Below, piece after piece: positions 7,887 to 16,689 of a stretch of DNA of 64,000 nt. Source of the DNA: Alkalimonas mucilaginosa (lineage in GTDB: Bacteria > Pseudomonadota > Gammaproteobacteria > Enterobacterales > Alteromonadaceae); the NCBI RefSeq assembly GCF_036327005.1, contig NZ_JAUGZK010000006.1:62001-126000 (forward strand), given 5' to 3'. Position 1 is the stretch's first letter; every line of letters starts with the position of its first letter. The position numbers and the translations under genes are program-made. Under the pieces are notes generated by a model that had not been told where the DNA came from, ran no database searches, and was given only the letters and a program-made list of their open reading frames with translations.

Positions 7887-9287
7887 TTAGCTACGACGCC
7901 AACTGGTAACACCATTTTTATCTTCCAGAATAATCCCCATAGCGCTGAGTTGATCACGGGCCGCATCCGCGGCAGCCCAGTTTTTCTCCGCACGGGCATT
8001 ATTCCGTTTGGTGATCAGAGCTTCGATATCGGCCACATCATCCTGTTGCTGAGCACCCGCTGTGCCACCCTGCAAGAATGCACCGGCATCGCCTTGTAAA
8101 ATGCCCAGCACGCCGCCCAGCATATGCAGCAGACTTGCAAGTTGGCGTGCTTTTTCTACATCAGTGTCTTTGCAGCGATTGGCTTCACGCGCCAGCTCAA
8201 ACAGTACCGGCAAGGCTTCCGGCGTATTAAAGTCATCATCCATCGCTTGCTGAAAGCGATCGACATACTGCAAGCTTTCGTCATCACTCAGCTCGACTTC
8301 TTCTGCTGGCGGCAAATCACGCAGTACCGTGTACAAACGGCTGAGTGCTGCATGCGCCTGTTCGAGGTTTTCGGTACTGTAATTCAGCTGGCTGCGGTAG
8401 TGGCTTGAAAGCAAGAAATAACGCACCGACTCGGCATTGTACTTCGCCAAGACTTCACGCACCGTGAAGAAGTTGCCGAGCGACTTGGACATTTTTTCTT
8501 TATCCACCTGCACCATGCCGGTGTGGATCCAGGTATTGGCGTATTTGCTGTCATGAGCACAGGTAGACTGGGCAATCTCATTTTCGTGGTGCGGGAACTG
8601 CAAATCCGAGCCACCGCCATGAATATCAAAATGCGATCCCAGGTGGCAGGCACTCATGGCTGAACATTCAATGTGCCAGCCTGGCCTGCCTTTGCCCCAG
8701 GGAGACTCCCAGCTGGGCTCGCCCGGCTTAGCTGATTTCCATAACACAAAATCCAGCGGGTCATCTTTGTTGTCATTGACATCCACCCGGGCACCGGCCT
8801 GCAGCATCTCCAGGTTCTGTTGACTCAACTTACCATAAGCATCGTACTTGCTAACATCAAACAGCACATCGCCATCTTTGCTGACATAGGCATAACCTTT
8901 GTCTTGCAGTGTCTGAATAAGCTCAATAATCGGCTGCATATGGCCGGTAACGGTTGGCTCAATATCCGCAGGCAATAAACCAAGTGCTTCGAAGTCTTCG
9001 TGCATGGCCTTGGTAAAGCGCGCGGTAAGTGCATCGCAACTTTCATTGTTTTCTGCTGCCCGCTTGATGATTTTATCATCCACATCGGTGATATTGCGCA
9101 CATAGGTGACATCGTAGCCGGAAAAACGCAAATAGCGATTGATCACATCAAAAGCCACGTAGGTGCGGGCATGGCCAATATGACAGTAGTCGTAGATCGT
9201 GATACCACACACATAAAGACCCACTTTACCTTCGACCAGTGGTTGAAAGGTCTCTTTTTGTCGGGTAAGGGTATTGAAGATCTGCAC
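7887..9287 (-). CDS. cysS: Cysteinyl-tRNA synthetase
   Basis: A 466-residue class I aminoacyl-tRNA synthetase. The zinc ligand Cys28 (YVCGIT), HIGH motif at residues 36-39 (CHIGHA), the WHIECSAM zinc/cysteine pocket, HHENE, and KMSKS near residue 266 are all present. It charges tRNA-Cys in the cytosol. It is divergent from ppiB with 121 nt between; cysS/ppiB/lpxH adjacency is conserved in enterics and relatives. Confidence 0.97.
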   Translation of the reverse strand: MQIFNTLTRQKETFQPLVEGKVGLYVCGITIYDYCHIGHARTYVAFDVINRYLRFSGYDVTYVRNITDVDDKIIKRAAENNESCDALTARFTKAMHEDFEALGLLPADIEPTVTGHMQPIIELIQTLQDKGYAYVSKDGDVLFDVSKYDAYGKLSQQNLEMLQAGARVDVNDNKDDPLDFVLWKSAKPGEPSWESPWGKGRPGWHIECSAMSACHLGSHFDIHGGGSDLQFPHHENEIAQSTCAHDSKYANTWIHTGMVQVDKEKMSKSLGNFFTVREVLAKYNAESVRYFLLSSHYRSQLNYSTENLEQAHAALSRLYTVLRDLPPAEEVELSDDESLQYVDRFQQAMDDDFNTPEALPVLFELAREANRCKDTDVEKARQLASLLHMLGGVLGILQGDAGAFLQGGTAGAQQQDDVADIEALITKRNNARAEKNWAAADAARDQLSAMGIILEDKNGVTSWRRS

Positions 9288-9408
9288 TCGTGACTCCTGC
9301 CTGCTCTTTGAACGAAAGCGCTAGTTTAGCACCGCACCGCCCTTTCGCGCTATGTCGCAACAGGCAAAAAAAGGCTACAATGGCTTTTTTTCTTAGAAGG
9401 AAAATCCC
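9288..9408. promoter_or_regulatory. Divergent cysS / ppiB promoter region
   Basis: A plus-strand -10 TACAAT lies at 9376-9381, about 28 nt before ppiB; no good -35 is visible. The ppiB Shine-Dalgarno is AGAAGGAAAA just before ATG 9409. For cysS only a purine-rich GCAGGAGTCACG leader is clear. Confidence 0.5.
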
Positions 9409-9903
9409 ATGGTTCAATTGCATACCAATTTTGGCGTCATTACGCTGGAACTCTTCGCCGACAAAGCACCTGCCACGGTCGAGAACTTTTTAAGCTACGT
9501 GAAAGACGGCTTTTTTGATGGCACCATTTTTCACCGGGTGATCCCGGGCTTTATGATCCAGGGTGGTGGCTTTACCAGCGATATGCAGCAAAAGCCCACC
9601 AAAGCAGCCATTAAAAACGAAGCCAACAACCAGGTAGCCAATACTCTTGGCACCATTGCCATGGCCCGTACTTCGGATCCACACTCAGCCACCTGCCAGT
9701 TTTTTATCAATGTGGCAGATAACGACTTCCTGAACTTCCGGGCAGAAAACAGCCAGGGCTGGGGCTACTGTGTATTTGGCAAAGTCAGTGCAGGCATGGA
9801 TGTGGTGGAAAAAATCACGGCGGTACAAACTGGTCGCCATGGCCCTCACGCCGATGTTCCTACCGAGCCGGTGGTGATTGAGCGCGCTGAGCTGAATGGC
9901 TAA
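9409..9903 (+). CDS. ppiB: Cytosolic peptidyl-prolyl cis-trans isomerase B
   Basis: A 164-residue cyclophilin without signal peptide. The active-site block FHRVIPGFMIQGG with its catalytic Arg, and the FFINVADND-like motif (QFFINVADNDFLNFR), are intact. It speeds proline isomerisation in folding proteins. Its last 8 nt overlap the start of lpxH (ATGGCTAA), pointing to translational coupling. Confidence 0.96.
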   Translation: MVQLHTNFGVITLELFADKAPATVENFLSYVKDGFFDGTIFHRVIPGFMIQGGGFTSDMQQKPTKAAIKNEANNQVANTLGTIAMARTSDPHSATCQFFINVADNDFLNFRAENSQGWGYCVFGKVSAGMDVVEKITAVQTGRHGPHADVPTEPVVIERAELNG

Positions 9904-10633
9904 GCCGCACACACTGTTTATAGCCGATCTGCATTTAAGCGCTGAGCGAGCCGATATCACCAGCGCTTTCCTGCAGTTTCTTCAGCAAGATGCGGTACAG
10001 GCGGATGCGCTCTATATTTTAGGCGATTTGTTTGAAGTCTGGATTGGCGATGATAACCCGGAACCACTGCTCAGCGAGGTTGCCAGCCAGCTAAAGCAAT
10101 TAAGCCAGCAGATACCGGTGTACTTTATTCACGGTAATCGTGACTTTTTGCTACGTGAGCGCTACGCGGAAAGTGCCGGCATGCAGTTATTACCGGCGCA
10201 CAAGGTCGTTGAGCTGTACGGTACCCCTACCCTGATTATGCATGGTGATAGCCTCTGTACCTTGGATCTCGACTACCAAAAGTTTCGCCGCTGGTGGGAT
10301 CAGCGCTGGTGGCAAAACCTGATGTTATCCATGCCGCTCTGGTATCGCCAACACCTGGCCAAAAAAGCCCGCCGTAAAAGTGCAGCGTATAAAGCAACGT
10401 TATCCGGTGCCGCCCATCAGATTATGGATGTGACCCCGGAAGAAGTGGTGCGGGTGATGGAAGAAGCTGGAGTGCGCCATCTGATCCATGGCCACACCCA
10501 CCGACCCAAAGTACACCAGGTCCCCCTGGCGCAAGGGCCTGGCCAGCGCTATGTGCTGGGTGATTGGTACCAGCAAGCCAGCTATCTGAAAGTCAGTGCC
10601 GACGACTGGCAGCTGTTCTTTCAGGATCTGTAA
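9896..10633 (+). CDS. lpxH: UDP-2,3-diacylglucosamine diphosphatase
   Basis: A 245-residue calcineurin-like phosphoesterase. Metal-binding motifs are in order: DLH at 11-13, LGDLFEVWIGDD, HGNRDFL, MHGD and HGHTH. LpxH cuts UDP-2,3-diacylglucosamine to lipid X and UMP at the membrane face in lipid A synthesis. It overlaps ppiB by 8 nt. No terminator is evident within the next 60 nt. Confidence 0.95.
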   Translation: MAKPHTLFIADLHLSAERADITSAFLQFLQQDAVQADALYILGDLFEVWIGDDNPEPLLSEVASQLKQLSQQIPVYFIHGNRDFLLRERYAESAGMQLLPAHKVVELYGTPTLIMHGDSLCTLDLDYQKFRRWWDQRWWQNLMLSMPLWYRQHLAKKARRKSAAYKATLSGAAHQIMDVTPEEVVRVMEEAGVRHLIHGHTHRPKVHQVPLAQGPGQRYVLGDWYQQASYLKVSADDWQLFFQDL

Positions 10634-10691
10634 GGCACGAGCTGTAAGATCCTGCATACAAAGCAACCAACCGTCGGAACTGGCGGCTCAC

Positions 10692-10862
10692 TTAGTTGTA
10701 GCCGAGGATAGCGGTTGGCTCTAACTCTGGCCGCTCACTAAAAGGTTTATTACCAGCCAATAAGGATGGCGCCTCACCAAAATGGCGACGTGCTGGTTGG
10801 TAATGGTCTTTGGGTTGATTTGAACTGCGGGCAGTCTCTTGCGGTTGTGGTAGTGCATTCAT
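10692..10862 (-). CDS. Small protein of unknown function, 56 residues
   Basis: A 56-codon ORF with start ATG 10862 preceded by a strong Shine-Dalgarno (GAAGGAG, 7 nt before ATG) and a possible -10 TATGAT about 35 nt further up. The product starts MNALPQPQETARSSNQ, is polar and Pro/Gln/Arg-rich, has no signal peptide, membrane segment or cysteine, and ends TAILGYN. I do not recognise a family. The ribosome site and a clean stop argue for a real gene. It lies convergent to lpxH and downstream of nothing on its own strand but miaE, which ends 101 nt upstream. An alternative is a leftover of a longer gene. Confidence 0.6.
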   Translation of the reverse strand: MNALPQPQETARSSNQPKDHYQPARRHFGEAPSLLAGNKPFSERPELEPTAILGYN

Positions 10863-10962
10863 GGTGTGTCTCCTTCACCGGTAGCGTACACAAGCATCAT
10901 AATCCATCGATGCTGAAGCTAAGCTTAATCGACAACTGGTTATTTATCAAGCAGCACAGCTT

Positions 10963-11736
10963 TTAAGCAGCTACCGGCACCCCGCTGTGAAAACGAAACT
11001 CAACATCGGGCTGTAAAATCAGCGTCGCTTCAATCGCCGCCAGTTGCTGCACCCGTCCATCAATCGGCTCAGCACTGATGTCGGCGGCCAGTTGCAGGTA
11101 GTCCTGGTAATGACGCGCTTCCGAGCGCAGCAAAGAGATATAAAAACGCTGCAACTCGTCATCCAGCAAAGGAGCCAAAGCGGCAAAACGCTCACAGGAG
11201 CGGGCTTCAATCAAAGCCCCAATAATCAGTTTATCGACCAGCATGGCCGGATCCCGGCTACGCACATGCCGCAATAAGCCCGAAGCATAGCCGGCAGCAC
11301 TCAAGGGCTGGATGGCAATACCACGCTGACGGATAAAAGCCAGTACCTGCTCAAAGTGATGCAACTCCTCTTTAATCAAGCGCACCATTTTATCCAGCAC
11401 TTGCTGTTGCCAGGGCTGCGTTCCCTTAGCATGGAGTTCACCTATCAGCGCATTTTTGCTTTGGGTAAAATGGCCATCTCCTACTTTCCGATAGACAAAG
11501 TCCTCGTAAGGCTTCAGCCAAGCCAGCAAAGATTTAGCAGAATCGTTATCTGTGGCATAGCGGCGAATTAACAAAGCAGCACTTTGCGCTGCTTTTAGCT
11601 CGCAATGCATATGGTCAATCAACAAAGCCGGTAATTGCTCAGGCAAGGCAGCACGCTCAAGCCAGACATCCGGCGTTCGGCAGTGCAAAAACTGGTGGAT
11701 GGGAGCCAGCAACACAGCTAGTTCGGCAGTATTCAT
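10963..11736 (-). CDS. miaE: tRNA-(ms2io6A) hydroxylase
   Basis: Starting at ATG 11736 gives 257 residues beginning MNTAELAVLLAPIHQFLHC, aligning with the N-terminus of known MiaE. Four-helix-bundle diiron ligands are seen in DHMHCELKAAQ, KEELHHFEQV, EARSCERFAALAP and SEARHYQDY. MiaE hydroxylates the isopentenyl group of ms2i6A37 in tRNAs reading U-initial codons, using O2. Longer in-frame openings up to 11928 are rejected because a TATAAT (11768-11773) lies just upstream of the chosen start and the extra residues look non-coding. Confidence 0.93.
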   Translation of the reverse strand: MNTAELAVLLAPIHQFLHCRTPDVWLERAALPEQLPALLIDHMHCELKAAQSAALLIRRYATDNDSAKSLLAWLKPYEDFVYRKVGDGHFTQSKNALIGELHAKGTQPWQQQVLDKMVRLIKEELHHFEQVLAFIRQRGIAIQPLSAAGYASGLLRHVRSRDPAMLVDKLIIGALIEARSCERFAALAPLLDDELQRFYISLLRSEARHYQDYLQLAADISAEPIDGRVQQLAAIEATLILQPDVEFRFHSGVPVAA

Positions 11737-11767
11737 CAATGCATCTACAGCTTTGTAAAAAAACGGC

Positions 11768-11773
11768 ATTATA
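11768..11773 (-). promoter_or_regulatory. -10 element of miaE
   Basis: A perfect TATAAT on the minus strand, with a weak -35 (CTGGTT, 18-nt spacing) at 11792-11797. The start would be about 25 nt before the miaE ATG. Confidence 0.6.
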
Positions 11774-11845
11774 ACGTTTTCAAGCTCAAGCAACCAGCTA
11801 TCAGGCGGCCAAAACTGATCCGGATCAAATTTTGTGCAACATAAC

Positions 11846-11874
11846 TTGACGACCGGACAAAATTTGGCCATAAC
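11846..11874 (+). promoter_or_regulatory. Likely promoter of the Yip1 gene
   Basis: -35 TTGACG (11846-11851), 17-nt spacer, -10 CATAAC (11869-11874). Predicted start about 11881, just before two inverted repeats. Confidence 0.6.
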
Positions 11875-11878
11875 TGAA

Positions 11879-11929
11879 CTATACCTAGGAGGTACTCTGG
11901 TATAGCCCGATTGGTACAACAGTACCAAT
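11879..11929 (+). promoter_or_regulatory. Two inverted repeats in the leader of the Yip1 gene
   Basis: CTATACC (11879-11885) pairs with GGTATAG (11899-11905) across 13 nt; ATTGGTAC (11910-11917) pairs with GTACCAAT (11922-11929) across AACA. The first spans the predicted start point, so it may be an operator; the second could be an operator or an RNA hairpin. No T-run follows, so they are not a terminator. Confidence 0.55.
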
Positions 11930-11964
11930 TGCTTAAGTTATAGGCAGTGTGAAGGATAATAATT

Positions 11965-12564
11965 ATGATATTGAACCACCTATGGGGACTCTATGCCCAC
12001 CCGAAAGAAGAGTGGCATACCATCGACCAGCGCCATGAAAGTTTTCGTTACAGCCTGGCGCATATAGTGATTATTGCGCTAATTCCATCCATCTGTGCTT
12101 ATTATTCGGCCGTGCATATCGGCTGGAGTATCGGCGTTGGTGATACCATTAAATTAACCTCGGACAGTGCCCTGATGCTGTCAGTTGCCATGTACTTTGC
12201 CTTGATTGCTGGCGTCTTTGCGCTGGCCTTTCTGGCACATTGGATGGCGCATACTTTTGGCTCTGAACCAACCTATACCCAAACTCTGGAGCTGGCAGCC
12301 TATACTTCCACCCCCTTGTTTATGGTAGGCTTTGCTGCCTTGTACCCAGAGCTGTGGTTTGTGATGCTGGTCGGGCTGGCTGGATTGGCGTACTCGGTGT
12401 ATCTACTGTATGTAGGAGTACCCATTTTGATGCATATTCCGGAAGAGCGTGGTTTTATTTACGCCAGCTCAGTGGTGACCTGTGGTTTGATTCTGCTGGT
12501 ATGTGTACTAACCGGTACTGCCATCTTGTGGAGTTCCGGCTTTGGTCCGGCCTTTACACACTAA
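11965..12564 (+). CDS. Yip1-family inner-membrane protein
   Basis: A 199-residue protein with an N-terminal HPKEEWHTI motif typical of bacterial Yip1-domain proteins and about five transmembrane segments (near residues 33-52, 68-92, 107-125, 130-152 and 167-192). Function in bacteria is not defined. It stands alone between miaE and purF. RBS GAAGGATAAT precedes the ATG. The leader contains paired inverted repeats suggesting dedicated control. Confidence 0.85.
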   Translation: MILNHLWGLYAHPKEEWHTIDQRHESFRYSLAHIVIIALIPSICAYYSAVHIGWSIGVGDTIKLTSDSALMLSVAMYFALIAGVFALAFLAHWMAHTFGSEPTYTQTLELAAYTSTPLFMVGFAALYPELWFVMLVGLAGLAYSVYLLYVGVPILMHIPEERGFIYASSVVTCGLILLVCVLTGTAILWSSGFGPAFTH

Positions 12565-12581
12565 TGAACCTTTACAGATAA

Positions 12582-12613
12582 CACAAAAGCCGCAATTGCG
12601 GCTTTTGTGTTTT
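12582..12613. terminator. Bidirectional terminator, Yip1 gene / purF
   Basis: A perfect 28-nt palindrome, arms CACAAAAGCCGCAA and TTGCGGCTTTTGTG (12582-12609), with T-runs on both strands. Confidence 0.93.
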
Positions 12614-12624
12614 GCAGCAAACGC

Positions 12625-14142
12625 TTAATCTGCTTCGTTGTAGGTTTCCAGATTGGTCGCCATCGCCATGGCAGCATTGCGGTGCTTTGCCCCATCACTG
12701 CGCTGTTGATCCAACCGGTTCAGGTAATCCTGATCGATGTCATTGGTGACATAAACCCCATCAAATACCGAGGTTTCGAAACGCTTAATATCCGGATTGA
12801 CCGAACGAACAGCCGCAATCAAATCTTCCAGTGATTGGAAGATCAACCCATCAGCACCGATGTTTTCACAGATACTGTCAACATCATGACCATGAGCAAT
12901 CAGTTCATTGGCAGAGGGCATATCGATGCCATAGACATTCGGAAAGCGCACTTCTGGCGCGGCAGAGGCAAAGTATACTTTCTTGGCACCGGCATCACGA
13001 GCCATTTCAATGATTTGCTGCGAGGTAGTGCCCCGTACAATGGAGTCATCGACCAACAGAACATTCTTACCTTTGAACTCCTGTTGAATGGCATTCAACT
13101 TGCGGCGCACTGATTTTCTGCGCTCTACCTGGCCCGGCATAATAAAAGTGCGGCCAATGTAGCGGTTTTTTACAAAACCCTGACGGTAAGGTAAATCAAG
13201 CTCCTGCGCAATTTGCAGTGCAGCATCATTACTGGTTTCAGGAATTGGGATCACCACATCAATGTCCAGATGCGACCAATCACGTTTGATTTTTTCACCC
13301 AACTTGGTGCCCATAGCCACCCGCGAGGCATAGACCGAGATATTGTCGATGGTGGAGTCCGGCCGGGCAAAATAGACGTACTCAAAAATGCACGGGCTGT
13401 AGCCTGGGTTCTCAGCACACTGCTGGGTAAACAGCTCACCGTCTTCAGTGATATAGACCGCTTCACCCGGGTACACATCCCGCATTACGGTAAAACCATC
13501 GGTATCGAGTGCAACGCTCTCTGACGCCACCATGTACTCAGTACCCGCTTCCGTATCACGCTTACCGATCACCAGAGGTCGGATACCATTCGGATCGCGA
13601 AAGGCCACCAAACCATGGCCAATAATCAGAGATACCACGGCATAACCGCCGCGAACTTTACGATGCACCGCAGTAACGGCCTGAAACACATCCTCTGCCG
13701 TCAATGATAAGGTATTGTTCTGCTGCAATTCGTGCGCAAAGACATTCAGCAAGATCTCGGAATCCGAGGTGGTGTTGATATGGCGTCTCGCCCGACGGAA
13801 AATTTCTTCGGTCAGTTGCTCTGAGTTGGTTAAATTGCCATTATGCGCCATAGCGATGCCGAAAGGACTGTTGACATAAAAGGGCTGAGCCTCGGCAGTG
13901 CTGGAGGAGCCGGCCGTTGGATAACGAACATGACCGATGCCAATATTGCCGGACAGGCGCAACATATGGCGGGTGTGAAACACATCTTTCACCAGACCGT
14001 TCGCTTTACGCAAACGCAAGGTGTTGTTATCCACCGTCACGATGCCAGCAGCATCTTGTCCCCGGTGTTGCAACACCGTCAGGCCATCGTACAGCGCCTG
14101 ATTGACCGGATACTTACCAACAATACCAACAATACCACACAT
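12625..14142 (-). CDS. purF: Amidophosphoribosyltransferase
   Basis: A 505-residue enzyme starting MCGIVGIVG: Cys2 becomes the N-terminal nucleophile of the glutaminase (Ntn) domain after Met removal. The PRPP-binding loop VLLVDDSIVRGTTS is intact. It makes phosphoribosylamine, the first committed step of purine synthesis. It is last in the supraoperon after cvpA (44 nt gap) with RBS GCGAGGAAAA. PurR control is expected from the family; I did not find a clear PurR box in the cvpA upstream gap. Confidence 0.97.
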   Translation of the reverse strand: MCGIVGIVGKYPVNQALYDGLTVLQHRGQDAAGIVTVDNNTLRLRKANGLVKDVFHTRHMLRLSGNIGIGHVRYPTAGSSSTAEAQPFYVNSPFGIAMAHNGNLTNSEQLTEEIFRRARRHINTTSDSEILLNVFAHELQQNNTLSLTAEDVFQAVTAVHRKVRGGYAVVSLIIGHGLVAFRDPNGIRPLVIGKRDTEAGTEYMVASESVALDTDGFTVMRDVYPGEAVYITEDGELFTQQCAENPGYSPCIFEYVYFARPDSTIDNISVYASRVAMGTKLGEKIKRDWSHLDIDVVIPIPETSNDAALQIAQELDLPYRQGFVKNRYIGRTFIMPGQVERRKSVRRKLNAIQQEFKGKNVLLVDDSIVRGTTSQQIIEMARDAGAKKVYFASAAPEVRFPNVYGIDMPSANELIAHGHDVDSICENIGADGLIFQSLEDLIAAVRSVNPDIKRFETSVFDGVYVTNDIDQDYLNRLDQQRSDGAKHRNAAMAMATNLETYNEAD

Positions 14143-14186
14143 GGAATTTTCCTCGCCTAAGACTAATCACCCACAACAAACAGGTA

Positions 14187-14675
14187 TTAGGGCTGTTGCA
14201 TAAAACTCGAGTGATGCTGCAAATAATCGAAGAACCACTCAATGATAAATCGGAATTCAGGAATAAGTTTGGAGTTCTGCCACCAATCGGTTTTACCGGC
14301 ACCGGTAAAGGCATCGACAAAAAATAACACCGCACTGACCAGCAAGACACCGCGCAGAGCCCCAAAAATAAGCCCCAGCACCCTATCGGTACCACTTAGG
14401 CCAGTAGACTGCACCAACTTGCTGATTAAAAAATTAATTAAGGCACCAAGAATAAGAGAACATACGAAAAGAATAGCGATGGCCAGGGCGTTACGGAGAA
14501 TTTCATCATCCAGGCTGGTGAAATAGGCTGCCAGGTGAGGGTAATAATAACTGGCTATAAAAAAGGCAAGGATCCAGACGATCAAAGAGACCGCTTCTTT
14601 GACAAAGCCACGCACCAGACTAATCACCGTTGAAAGGGCGATAATAGCCAGAATGACAAAATCAATCCAAACCAT
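14187..14675 (-). CDS. cvpA: Colicin V production / membrane protein CvpA
   Basis: A 162-residue protein with four hydrophobic segments (about 5-25, 30-50, 65-88, 100-125), matching CvpA in length and in its GFVKEAVSLIVWILAFF motif. In E. coli it sits before purF, as here; it is linked to colicin V export and envelope homeostasis, with the molecular role unsettled. Confidence 0.93.
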   Translation of the reverse strand: MVWIDFVILAIIALSTVISLVRGFVKEAVSLIVWILAFFIASYYYPHLAAYFTSLDDEILRNALAIAILFVCSLILGALINFLISKLVQSTGLSGTDRVLGLIFGALRGVLLVSAVLFFVDAFTGAGKTDWWQNSKLIPEFRFIIEWFFDYLQHHSSFMQQP

Positions 14676-14733
14676 GTAATTCCAAAGGATGCCTGATCAC
14701 GGCGCGCATTCTACCAAAGTCGCTGGCCCTTGC

Positions 14734-15387
14734 CTAATTATTTTCCAGCGGCTGGTAGTTGCTGATCACCAGACGATCATCACGGGCAATGGCTCTCAGT
14801 TCAGCTAAGCGCTGCTCCAACGCATCGCGGCGGAGATCCGGCCCGACAAAAACACTGGTCAACTGCACTCCCTGGCTATTGGTTACTTGCCGGGTATAGG
14901 TACGAAAACCAGCATCGTTCAGGCGTTTTACCAACTCTTCGGCATTTTGCACCCGGCCAAAGCTCCCCACCCGGACCGTCCAAGCTCTTTCCGTCAGTGC
15001 CTGGGTTGTATTATTTGCTGAGCCAGAGGCAGCCGTTGACGCTGGGGGACGCTGAGTGGTGGCTGTGCTGTTGTTCGCTTCGCCAACAGTCACCTGTGCA
15101 TACTGCTGAGAAGGCAACTCATCGCTGTCAGTGGGAGTTGCCGCCGCATCTGAGGGCTCCAGATCAACCTGTGGTTCCGCCAGAGCCTGCTCACGCCGGG
15201 CTAGCACAGTGGCAGTATCCAACAGTTGTTGTTCCTGCACGCCCTGAAATTCTGGCCGGGCCGGAATTTGTTCAAAGTCGTCTTTCAGCACCTGTTTTTC
15301 ACCATCCAGCAAATCTGGTAAAAACACCACGGCTGCAATCATTAAAATGCAGGCACCCAATAACCGTTGTTTAAAAGCTCGTGTCAT
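14734..15387 (-). CDS. dedD: SPOR-domain cell-division protein DedD
   Basis: A 217-residue bitopic protein: cytoplasmic MTRAFKQR, a membrane anchor (residues 9-28, LLGACILMIAAVVFLPDLL region), a variable Pro/Thr/Ala linker, and a C-terminal SPOR domain (about 138-212, starting AWTVRVGSFG) that binds denuded septal peptidoglycan. Its first 4 nt overlap folC, so they are translationally coupled. Confidence 0.93.
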   Translation of the reverse strand: MTRAFKQRLLGACILMIAAVVFLPDLLDGEKQVLKDDFEQIPARPEFQGVQEQQLLDTATVLARREQALAEPQVDLEPSDAAATPTDSDELPSQQYAQVTVGEANNSTATTQRPPASTAASGSANNTTQALTERAWTVRVGSFGRVQNAEELVKRLNDAGFRTYTRQVTNSQGVQLTSVFVGPDLRRDALEQRLAELRAIARDDRLVISNYQPLENN

Positions 15388-16670
15388 TTTGCCTCCACAG
15401 GGGGTGTTGTCTGGCTCAGTACGGCAGACACAGTAACAAAAGAGCCGAACACCAGCAATAAATCATCGTGTTGCAACTGCGTCAGTAGCTGTCGATAACC
15501 GGCAGAGACATCGTCATAGCATTGCAGACTAGTGTCCGCAGGCACTATCGCCTGCAATAATGCGCTATCAGCCCCACGAGGTCCCGGCAAACTTACCAGC
15601 GCCCAGTGATCTACCCATGCAAGCACCGCATCCAGGGCCCTTGGTTTCACTTTATCCCGCATCATACCGCACAGTGCAAAGATCCGCTTAAACCGAGGCT
15701 TTAATTGCTGCAGTTGCTCTGCCAGATACTGAATGGACTGAGGGTTATGGGCAACATCCAACAAGACTGCGGGCTGTTGTTGCAACCACTGCATACGCCC
15801 GGGCAAAGTCACTTGCGACAACGCCTGACGAATGGTTTCCGGCTGTGGCAATAAATTCAGTTGTAATAGCGCTTTTAAGGCCGTGGCAGCGTTCTGTAAT
15901 GGCACTGGCACCAGCGGCAATTCAGCCAGGGTTATAGCCTCACTTTGCCAATGCCAGGCTGTTGCCTGTTGCCGCCAATGAAAATCCACTCCGGCGCATT
16001 TGAGTTCAGTTCCAAGCTTAGCAGCGACCTCGATAACACTGGCTGGTAGCTGCAGCTCAGCAACCACCGCCGGTTTGTTAGCCCGAAAAATCCCTGCTTT
16101 TTCCCGACCAATGCTCTCACGATCACTGCCCAGCCAGTCCTGGTGATCCAGGTCGATGGTGGTTAATACACTCAGATCGGGCTCAACAATATTGGTGGCA
16201 TCCAAACGCCCGCCTAAGCCCACTTCGATCAGCGCTACATCCGGTTGGTACGCTTTAATCAGATAAAAAGCAGCCAAAGTAGTGAATTCAAAGTACGTCA
16301 GCTCGATGTCCTGACGCAACTGTTCAATAAAAGCCAGCGCCTTCACCCAGTCGGCATCCGCGACATCCTGCTGGTTCACACGCAAACGCTCATTAAACCG
16401 CAACAAATGCGGCGAACTGTACACGGCTACAGTATGACCCTGCGCCAATAACAATTGTTCCATACAACGTGCGGTAGTGCCTTTGCCATTGGTACCCGCA
16501 ATCAATACCACCCGGCCAGGTAACTGTTGCAAAGCAGCCCGCTCAGCAACCTGCCGCACACGGTCCAGACCAAGCTCGATCTGATGCTGCGGATGTTGTT
16601 GCTCAATAAAGCAAAGCCAATCGTCCAGAGTCTGGCACGATTGGCTGGTAAGGGAGGTGAAGGTGCTCAT
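15384..16670 (-). CDS. folC: Dihydrofolate synthase / folylpolyglutamate synthase
   Basis: A Mur-ligase-like enzyme of 428 residues from ATG 16670, which has RBS AGGGG; the longer opening to 16772 would overlap accD and is rejected. The P-loop GTNGKGTTAR, the DLDHQDWLG motif and DVAHNPQS are complete. It adds glutamate to dihydropteroate and to reduced folates. It follows accD by 19 nt, as in E. coli, and overlaps dedD. Confidence 0.95.
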   Translation of the reverse strand: MSTFTSLTSQSCQTLDDWLCFIEQQHPQHQIELGLDRVRQVAERAALQQLPGRVVLIAGTNGKGTTARCMEQLLLAQGHTVAVYSSPHLLRFNERLRVNQQDVADADWVKALAFIEQLRQDIELTYFEFTTLAAFYLIKAYQPDVALIEVGLGGRLDATNIVEPDLSVLTTIDLDHQDWLGSDRESIGREKAGIFRANKPAVVAELQLPASVIEVAAKLGTELKCAGVDFHWRQQATAWHWQSEAITLAELPLVPVPLQNAATALKALLQLNLLPQPETIRQALSQVTLPGRMQWLQQQPAVLLDVAHNPQSIQYLAEQLQQLKPRFKRIFALCGMMRDKVKPRALDAVLAWVDHWALVSLPGPRGADSALLQAIVPADTSLQCYDDVSAGYRQLLTQLQHDDLLLVFGSFVTVSAVLSQTTPPVEAK

Positions 16671-16689
16671 AAACCCCTGAGCAGTTGGG

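Noticed and set aside
11737..11928. 64-residue N-terminal extension of MiaE
   Set aside because: It would be coded upstream of the TATAAT box and across the divergent promoter.
11955..11975. Fur box (GATAATAATTAT) at the Yip1 start
   Set aside because: Only two of three hexamers are near consensus and it overlaps the start codon; AT-rich chance match.
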